Source: Przewalskia tangutica
Taxonomy: Eukaryota; Streptophyta; Magnoliopsida; Solanales; Solanaceae
Reading direction: 5' to 3'
NCBI GenBank assembly: GCA_029844215.1
Contig: CM056720.1
Location: 29,381,711 to 29,445,710, forward strand
Length of the DNA stretch: 64,000 nucleotides
Shown here: positions 58,167 to 64,000 of the stretch, piece after piece
How positions within the stretch are numbered: position 1 is the stretch's first letter
How the letters are laid out: each line of letters begins with the position of its first letter
Made by a program: the position numbers and the translations under genes
Notes under the pieces: generated by a model
Seen by the model: only the letters and a program-made list of their open reading frames with translations
The model's database searches: none
What the model was told of the DNA's origin: nothing

Positions 58167-58771
58167 AATGGCCTTGCTTCGATCATTAGCGGCCTAGAAA
58201 AGACCAGTTATGTTATATCTATTTTGCTCTTGGTTATGTTGTGGCACTATGTGCGGTTACATTGGTTGTTTCGTACGTATTTGTAAAATTGGTTTTAAAA
58301 TGATATGATTTCACTTAAGTACTTTACAGTTTCACATACTTGGTACCTGTTGTACTGACCTCCTTCGGGGGGCTGCGTTCATGCCGCAGGTAGAGGTACT
58401 CCTGTTGTTGATCCCCGCTCCTAGGATCACCGTTTCTGCTTTTGGGAAATCCCCGTTTCTCCGGAGGCTTATCATTTGGGTATGATCTCCCTGTCATTAT
58501 AGCTTTATGTACATTCAGGGTATGGCGGGGCCCTGTCCCGCCATAGTTGTTTACATTCCTAGAGGTCTGTAGTCCTGTTGTAAGTTGGGATGTAACTGTT
58601 CACTCTTGATGTATATATACATGCCGAAAGGCAATCTTTTCTTGGATAAACTGTGTCTCATTTTACATATGTTTCATGTCTTGTTTTTATATTCCGCTGG
58701 TTACTCTGATGTATGTCTACTTGGGTGCCCGGGTAAGGCACCAGTCTCGGGCCCGGGATCGGGTCGTGACA
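58167..58771 (+). repeat. TE-4 5' LTR, fragment 3 (LTR end)
   Basis: Continues fragment 2 in register and ends GGGTCGTGACA directly before the PBS. Visible fragments add up to about 2.1 kb, consistent with a full LTR near 2.5 kb, as in TE-6. Confidence 0.88.
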
Positions 58772-58775
58772 AAAG

Positions 58776-58787
58776 TGGTATCAGAGC
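58776..58787 (+). other. TE-4 primer binding site
   Basis: TGGTATCAGAGC, four bases after the LTR end, complementary to the 3' end of plant initiator tRNA-Met. Confidence 0.92.
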
Positions 58788-58833
58788 AGTTAATCCTCGG
58801 AAAGTGTCTACAGACCGTATCTAGTAGAGTCTT

Positions 58834-58867
58834 GATTATCGGTGTGTTGTGCACCACACCAATAATC
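58834..58867 (+). other. Leader hairpin with palindromic loop (TE-4)
   Basis: GATTATCGGTGTG (58834-58846), loop TTGTGCAC (58847-58854), CACACCAATAATC (58855-58867); 12 of 13 positions pair. GTGCAC is self-complementary. Confidence 0.65.
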
Positions 58868-58975
58868 AGGAGGCTATAGGATATTTAGGATTGGTTTCCA
58901 TTCTTCTCACTCTGAGATCGTGCCTTAGAGATGTGTTATAAGTTGGACCCCTCTAACGTATTTCTTTTCTTTAGC

Positions 58976-58977
58976 AG
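58976..58977 (+). promoter_or_regulatory. Candidate splice acceptor before TE-4 gag
   Basis: A T-rich tract (58960-58972) ends in TTAGCAG, two bases before the gag ATG. The same layout precedes gag in TE-1 (AG at 3661-3662), TE-5 copy 2 (47532-47533), TE-2 and TE-6. Confidence 0.4.
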
Positions 58978-58979
58978 TT

Positions 58980-60304
58980 ATGCCTCCACGCCAGGCAACC
59001 CGGGCCCAGAAGGCCAAGGCAGCCGAGGGAGCTTATAGTAGGACACAGAGGGTCACGAGGGCCCAAGCCCAGTCTTTACCCGAGGCGATACCTCAGACGT
59101 CGAGTTCCACGACGCCGCCCCAAAGAGAGTTTAGAGTCGCGATTGGCTCACGAGACCACAATACTGCGCCCAGCCCCACACCGGAAGCAGAGAGATGGGT
59201 TACAGGAGATGGCGATTACTAGCCAAGATTGTGGCGAACATGAGGATAGGCTGGGCAGCGGCCCGATAGCACCGTGGTTCATCCTAGATCGGATAGCTTG
59301 AGACTACGGGATTTTCTGAGTTGTAGCCCGCCAGAGTTCTACGGGTCGAGGCCTGAGGATGATCCTCAGGAGTTCATCTGACAGTTACAGCAGATCATGA
59401 GAGTGATCAGGGCTTCAGAGACCGAGTCAGTGGTCTTAGGTTCACATCGGCTGCGCGTGATCTGCGATGATCGGTTTGATTCGTGGGAGCTGTCCCGGGG
59501 AGAGCATGCCCTTCCAGCGGTATGGGACGAGTTCTCGGAGGCTTTTCTCAGCCACTTCTTGCCTCCGCAGATGAGGAGGTCACGGGCCGACAGATTTCTG
59601 ATGCTGAGACAGAGAGGGCGCACAGTCCGGGAGTACAATGTGGAGTTCGACTCATTGGCTCGATATATCCCCGCATTGGTGGCAGACATGGAGGACCGAG
59701 TGCACCGCTACGTCACCGGGCTCGACGACTATTTGGCAGAGGGTTGCTCAGGTGTATCTCTTCAGCCGGGCATGGACATTGCCCGCATGCAGGCTTATGC
59801 ACTGGGATGTGAGGAGCGTAGAGGCTAGCGGGTTGTCAGATTTCAGCAGAAGAAGGCCAGGACGGCAGGGTCTTTTGGTGTCTCTCGGGGTGGACGATCT
59901 CAGCAGCAGACTAGATTTGCACCACCGTCAGTTCAGAGCACTCCTACACCGTCTTCAGGATAGCCAGGGTATTCGGGGGCAGATCAGGCCCCCAGGACTT
60001 CAGTCTTCCATGGTAGCAAGGGTGCTAACCGATCGAGGTCCTCTCGGTGTGTCCGATGCGGTAGATTCCATTATGGGAGTTGTGGTACTACTTCGGGAGT
60101 TTGCTACACTTGCGGCCAGCAGGGTCACTATGCGAGAGATTGTCCGACCAGAGGCAACGCAGATGGTAGGGTCACCTACTGGTCTTTCGCCGTCTTCTTC
60201 ACCTATTTACTCGCCGAGGGCAGGGTGCTCAGGGACCAGTAGGTCACGGCAGAGTTCGTGGCAGAGGTCCTAGTTCTAGCGGTCCTCAGAACCGCATTTA
60301 TGCC
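58980..60304 (+). pseudogene. gag: TE-4 gag
   Basis: Starts MPPRQATRAQKAKAAEGAYS at 58980. Frameshifts fall near 59140 and 59225 and there is a stop near 59380. The gag core is then open for 143 codons (59397-59828), with DRFDSWELSRGEH, HFLPPQMRRSRADRF and YVTGLDDYLAEGCSG. DRFD replaces the DWFD of other copies. The nucleocapsid end carries an unusual first C-X2-C cluster near 60050 and a clean CCHC knuckle at 60102-60143 (C-YT-C-GQQG-H-YARD-C). The end merges with protease through a GPQNRIYAL stretch, as expected for a gag-pol polyprotein. Confidence 0.85.
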
Positions 60305-60835
60305 TTGTCCAGCCGACAGGACCAGGAGGCATCACCGGATGTCGTCACAGGTACCTTATCAGTTTCTTGTTGTGACGTGTATGCCTTGATAGATCCGGGT
60401 TCTACCTTGTCATATATATCTCCCCTTATTGCTAGTAGGATAGGGATAGAGCCTGAGTCCATAGACCCTTTTGAGGTAGCTACGCCAGTGGGTGATTCGG
60501 TGGTAGCTCGGCGGGTATATAGGGCTTGCCCAGTGTCTTTATGCAGTCGTCAGACCCTAGCCGACTTGATAGAGTTGGATATGACCGATTTTGATGTGAT
60601 CATGGGTATGGATTGGTTAGCTTCTTGCTACGCCAATGTAGACTGCAGGGAGAGAGTGGTACGGTTCCAGTTTCCTGGGGAGCCGGTTATTGAGTGGGAG
60701 GGGAACACTGTGTCGCCGAGGGGTAGGTTTATTTCTTACCTCAAGGCTAGGAAGATGGTGCAGAAGGGGTATATCTACCATCTCATTCGGGTGTTTGATA
60801 CTGAGGCTGCGATACCAGATTTTCGATTCCAATGA
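60305..60835 (+). pseudogene. pol: TE-4 aspartic protease
   Basis: A 176-codon open frame, almost the same as in TE-6. The active-site motif LIDPGSTLSYIS has its Asp at residue 30, and VIMGMDWLASCYANVDC lies near residue 100. Retroviral-type proteases act as dimers and process Gag-Pol in the particle. A stop (TGA, 60833-60835) ends the frame at the start of reverse transcriptase, through a small frameshift. Confidence 0.88.
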
Positions 60836-61680
60836 GTCGAGAGTTCCCGATGTGTTTCCGCACGACCTCCGTATCCTCCCGAGAGGAGATAGAGTTTTGT
60901 ATCGATGTGCTGCCAGCCACTCGACCTATATCCATTCCGCCATACAGAATGGAACCTGCCGAGTTGAGAGAGTTGAAGGACCAGCTGAGAGATTTCTTTG
61001 GAAAAGGGCTTCATCAGCCTAGTGTTTCTCCCAGGAGCGCGGTATTGTTCGTGAAGAAGAAGGGCGGACGCCGCGCATGTGTTTTGATTACGCGGTGAAC
61101 AAGGTGACTATTAAGAACGATACCCTTCCGAGATTGATGATTTGTTCGACCATTCGCAGGTGCGAGATGTTTCTCAAGATTGACTGCGATCGGGCTATCA
61201 TCAGTGCGAGTTAGAGGCGGATGTCCCAGGATCGCATTCCGGACCAGATGCGCACTATGAGTTCGTGGTTATGTCTTTCGGTTTGACCAATGCTCGTGGT
61301 ATTTATGGATTTGATGAACCGAGTGTTCAAGCCATTTTGGATACGTTTGTGATAGTGTTCATTGATGACATCTTGGTTTATTCCCGCCGTAAGCGAGCAT
61401 GCGAGCATTTGAGGATGTCCGAGAGTTCTCGAGACCCGATTATGCGCCAAGTTTTCGAAGTGTGAGTTTTGGTTGGCTTAGGTGGCGTTCTTAGGGCACA
61501 TTGTTAGGGCCGATGGTATTCGGGTGGATACGGCCAAGATCGAGGCAGTCAGGAGTTGGCCTAGACCTACTACTCTGACAGAGGTGCGCAGCTTTTTGGG
61601 CCTTGCAGGTTACTATCAGAGGTTCGTGGAGAAGTTTGCTTCTATTTCAAGATTTTGACTAAGTCGACTGTATGCTAAGT
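60832..61680 (+). pseudogene. pol: TE-4 reverse transcriptase
   Basis: The fingers region is readable at 60832-61098 (AELRELKDQLRDFF, SVSPRSAVLFVKKKGG), then degrades. The palm region resumes at 61265 (VMSFGLTNA), and the catalytic VFIDDILVYSR block has its IDD codons at 61361-61369. The thumb/connection block FLGLAGYYQRFVEKF is at about 61590-61640. Frame is lost near 61098, 61200 and 61465. All motif blocks are present in normal order, so the gene is complete but not open. Confidence 0.85.
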
Positions 61681-62140
61681 TTCGATGGACGGATGCTTGT
61701 GAGGAGGGCTTCCAGTTACTGAAGGAGAGGTTGATGACCGCCCCAGTTCTTACTCTTCCAGAGGGCCTAGACGGCTATGTGGTGTATTGTGATGCGTCAG
61801 GCATCGGGCTTGGATGTGTGTTGATCGCAGGGTAAGGTTATAGCGTACGCATCTCGACAGCTCAAGAAGCATGAGAAGAACTACCCCACCCATGATTTGG
61901 AGTTGGCAGCGGTGATTCACGCCTTGAAGATCTGGAGGCACTATTTGTATGGAGTTCATGTGGATATTTACACAGACCACAAGAGCCTCCAGTATATCTT
62001 CAGCCAGAGGGAGCTGAACTTACGACAGAGACGGTGGTTAGAGCTACTCAAGGATTACGATGTCGATATCCTATACCACCCAGGGAAGGCCAATGTAGTG
62101 GCAGATGCCCTTAGTCGTAGGTCGATGGGTAGTCTATCAG
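61681..62140 (+). pseudogene. pol: TE-4 RNase H
   Basis: Begins near 61790 with DASGIGLGCVL (first acidic residue), loses frame near 61830, then is open from 61897. It contains ELAAVIHALKIWRHYLYG (second acidic residue), YTDHKSLQYIFSQ (third) and YHPGKANVVADALSRR at the end, with the last Asp. It removes RNA from the RNA-DNA hybrid during reverse transcription. All expected acidic residues can be read. Confidence 0.85.
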
Positions 62141-63230
62141 AGGTGCAGCCAGAGAGGAGGGGCATGGTCCGCGAGTTACATCAGCTAGCGAGCCTTGGAG
62201 TCCGATTGATTGATTCTGATAGTAGTGGGGTTCGACTTCGAGAGGTTGCCGAGTATGACCCGGTATCGTGATACGGCTCTTCGTGAGGGGAAGGGTCCAT
62301 TCGAGGTAGCACCTGATGGGGTGCTAAGATTTGAGGGCAGGTTGTGTGTTTCAGATATTGCGGAGATCGCGGCGGGTTCTAGGAAGCACACAGCGCGCGT
62401 TACTCTCTCCATCCGGGGTCGACAAAGATGTACCACGACCTCAGATATGTGTATTGGTGGGATGGCCTGAAGAGGGACGTTGCAGAGTTTGTTGCTCAGT
62501 GCCCGTGTTGTTAGCAGGTAAAGGTAGAGCATCAGAGGCCTGGTGGGTTGTTGCAGACGATAGAGATTCCAACCTGGAAGTGGGAGGTGATCAACATGGA
62601 CTTTATCACAGGGTTACCTCGCACTCAGAGGAAGCATGATTCTATCTGGGTTATCGTCGACAGGCTGACGAAATCCGCCCACTTTCTTCCCGTCAGGACG
62701 ACTTTTTCGGCTGAGGATTATGCTAGACTTTACATCCGAGAAATTGTGAGACTGTATGGGGTCCCTATTTCTATCATATCATACAGAGGAGCCCAGTTTA
62801 CGGCTAACTTCTGGAGGTCTTTCCAGAAGGGATTAGGGACGCAGGTGAGCCTCGATCGCATTCCATCCTCGCATGCACGGACAGGCAGAGCGTACTATCC
62901 AGACTCTTGAGGATATGCTGCGAGCCTATGTTATTGATTTCGGGGGTAGCTGGGAGGATCATTTGCCGCTAGTAGAGTTTGCGTATAATAACAGTTACCA
63001 TTCCAGTATCCAGATGGCGCCTTATGAGGCCTTATATGAGAGGAAGTGCAGGTCGCCGATAGGCTGGTTTGATGTGGGCGAGGTTCTGTTGGTTGGGCCG
63101 GACTTGATACAGCAGGCGGTGGATAAGGTGAAGATTATCCAGGAGCGGTTGTTGACGGCTCGAGTCGCATGAAGTCATACGCGATCATCGCCGCGGATCC
63201 GAGTTTGAGGTTGATGATTGGGTTTTCCTG
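62141..63230 (+). pseudogene. pol: TE-4 integrase core
   Basis: The zinc-binding region lies at about 62380-62520, with the HX..CX2C pattern damaged. The core is open at 62548-62910: MDFITGLPRTQRKHDSIW carries the first catalytic Asp, while the second catalytic position reads IISYRGAQF, with Tyr where TE-6 has Asp. After a frameshift at about 62890, GQAERTIQTLEDMLRAY carries the catalytic Glu. YNNSYHSSIQMAPYEALYE and IGWFDVGEVLLVGP follow. With the second Asp replaced, this integrase would be inactive even if frames were intact, unless that base is a sequencing error. Confidence 0.85.
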
Positions 63231-63683
63231 AAGGTGTTACCCATGAAGGGTGTGATGAGGTTTGGGAAGAAAGGGAAACTCAGCCCAAGGTACATTGGGC
63301 CTTATCAGATTGTCCGCAGGGTAGGAAAGATTGCCTATGAGTTGGATCTACCATCCGATCTAGAGGCAGTGCATCCGGTTTTCCATGTTTCTATGCTGAG
63401 GAGATGTATCGGAGATCCATCTAGAGTGCACCTGATTGACGATGTCCAGGTGACCGAGGGGTTGTCGTATGAGGAGATTCCCATAGCGATACTCGATCGT
63501 CAGGTTAGACGACTACGGACAAAGGATGTGGCTTCCGTCAAGGTCTTATGGCGGAACGAGAGCAGATAGGAGATGACGTGGGAAACAGAGGAGGACATGA
63601 GGCAGAAGTATCCTCACTTATTCCCCACACCTCCAGGTAACTCACTTTCCTACTTGCTAGTTTTAATTATCATATATGCTTAA
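63231..63683 (+). pseudogene. pol: TE-4 integrase C-terminus and chromodomain-like tail
   Basis: An open frame from about 63234 with GKLSPRYIGPYQIVRRVGK, HPVFHVSMLRRCIGD and RRLRTKDVASVKVLWRN. A stop at 63567-63569 interrupts the chromodomain-like part; the same frame then continues (TWETEEDMRQKYPHLF) to a final stop at 63681-63683, about ten codons beyond the TE-6 stop. Members of this group use the tail to associate with heterochromatin. Confidence 0.85.
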
Positions 63684-63771
63684 GTGTTGTATTGTGGCCA
63701 TGTGTGACATTTGCAAATTGTTTAAGTTATGAGAGACTATGTCGTTATCTATTTTAATTGAATCTAGAAGG

Positions 63772-63806
63772 AACATTCGGGACGAATGTTTCTAAGGAAG
63801 GGAGAA
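63772..63806 (+). other. Pre-PPT inverted repeat and polypurine tract of TE-4
   Basis: AACATTCG (63772-63779), GGA, CGAATGTT (63783-63790), then AAGGAAGGGAGAA (63794-63806) directly before TGTTATACCCC. Confidence 0.85.
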
Positions 63807-64000
63807 TGTTATACCCCGTAGTTCCAGAGTATGTGTGTGAGGACGTACGTACAATTGTATAAGCCCTAATTAGGTTAAGGATGAAATTGTGAACTTCCAA
63901 CGGAAAAGATTCCGAACCTTGTGAAGGAAATTTTACGTTTTTAATATTTTAACCAATTACGGATTTTTCCGAGAGATGAAATATTTTGGACCAATAGGAG
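63807..64000 (+). repeat. TE-4 3' LTR, first 194 bp
   Basis: Begins TGTTATACCCCGTAG after the polypurine tract and runs to the window end. The window stops inside the left arm of the U3 palindrome (GGACCAATAGGAG). Confidence 0.88.

Larger units (their letters stand above)
28171..64000 (+). mobile_element. TE-4: outermost autonomous-type Ty3/gypsy (Del/Tekay-like) element
   Basis: 5' LTR in three fragments (28171-28720, 52852-53811, 58167-58771), PBS, gag-pol region 58980-63683, polypurine tract and the first 194 bp of the 3' LTR. It is the host of TE-1, TE-5 and TE-7, and so the oldest insertion. The start of its 5' LTR and most of its 3' LTR lie outside the window. Confidence 0.88.

Noticed and set aside
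1..64000. Host plant genes, tRNA or rRNA genes
   Set aside because: Every stretch can be assigned to an LTR or internal region; no exon-like conserved coding block or RNA gene outside the elements was seen.

Overview
The window is intergenic plant DNA made almost entirely of LTR retrotransposons. Every element starts TGTTATACCCC (TE-7: TGTTACACCCC) and ends GTCGTGACA. Those that kept the site are primed by a tRNA-Met-type PBS (TGGTATCAGAGC). The coding copies carry gag, aspartic protease, reverse transcriptase, RNase H, integrase and a C-terminal chromodomain-like tail, which places them in the Ty3/gypsy chromoviruses, Del/Tekay type. I see no host gene, tRNA, rRNA or CRISPR array. A large, repeat-rich angiosperm genome fits best (an asterid is plausible but not provable from this sequence), probably heterochromatin.

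Layout, read from the LTR junctions and target-site duplications (TSDs). TE-4 is the outermost and oldest element: + strand, autonomous type, 5' LTR split into pieces at 28171-28720, 52852-53811 and 58167-58771, coding region 58980-63683, 3' LTR from 63807 to the window end. Three insertions sit in its 5' LTR. TE-1 (1-28170, + strand, gag-only) is the first. TE-5 (28721-52846, + strand, TSD TATAG) is a tandem LTR-gag-LTR-gag-LTR array. TE-7 (53812-58161, - strand, TSD GGGCG) is a 4.35 kb solo LTR. TE-1 is itself interrupted by TE-2 (5134-14562, - strand, TSD TGTAA, gag-only) after its gag and by TE-3 (15547-25082, + strand, TSD AGATG) in its 3' LTR. TE-5 is interrupted in its first gag by TE-6 (32299-42201, - strand, autonomous type), flanked by an 8-bp duplication GGTTACAA. 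All seven insertions belong to one superfamily.

Two kinds of element coexist. TE-4 and TE-6 encode gag-pol and have LTRs near 2.5 kb. TE-1, TE-2 and TE-5 keep gag but replace all of pol with a conserved non-pol segment of under 1 kb, and have LTRs of 3.1-3.6 kb; TE-3 is similar but also holds a degraded integrase remnant. Both kinds share the PBS, a leader hairpin with a GTGCAC palindrome in its loop, the sequence around the gag start, and an inverted repeat just before the polypurine tract. I infer a helper/parasite pair in which gag-only RNAs use the enzymes, and perhaps the packaging route, of the coding elements.

Most coding copies are broken by frameshifts and stops. Many differences between copies fall on CAG/CTG/CCGG motifs and recur at the same sites in separate copies. 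This looks more like a base-calling or polishing problem at methylated CHG sites than biological decay, so individual frameshifts should be read with caution.
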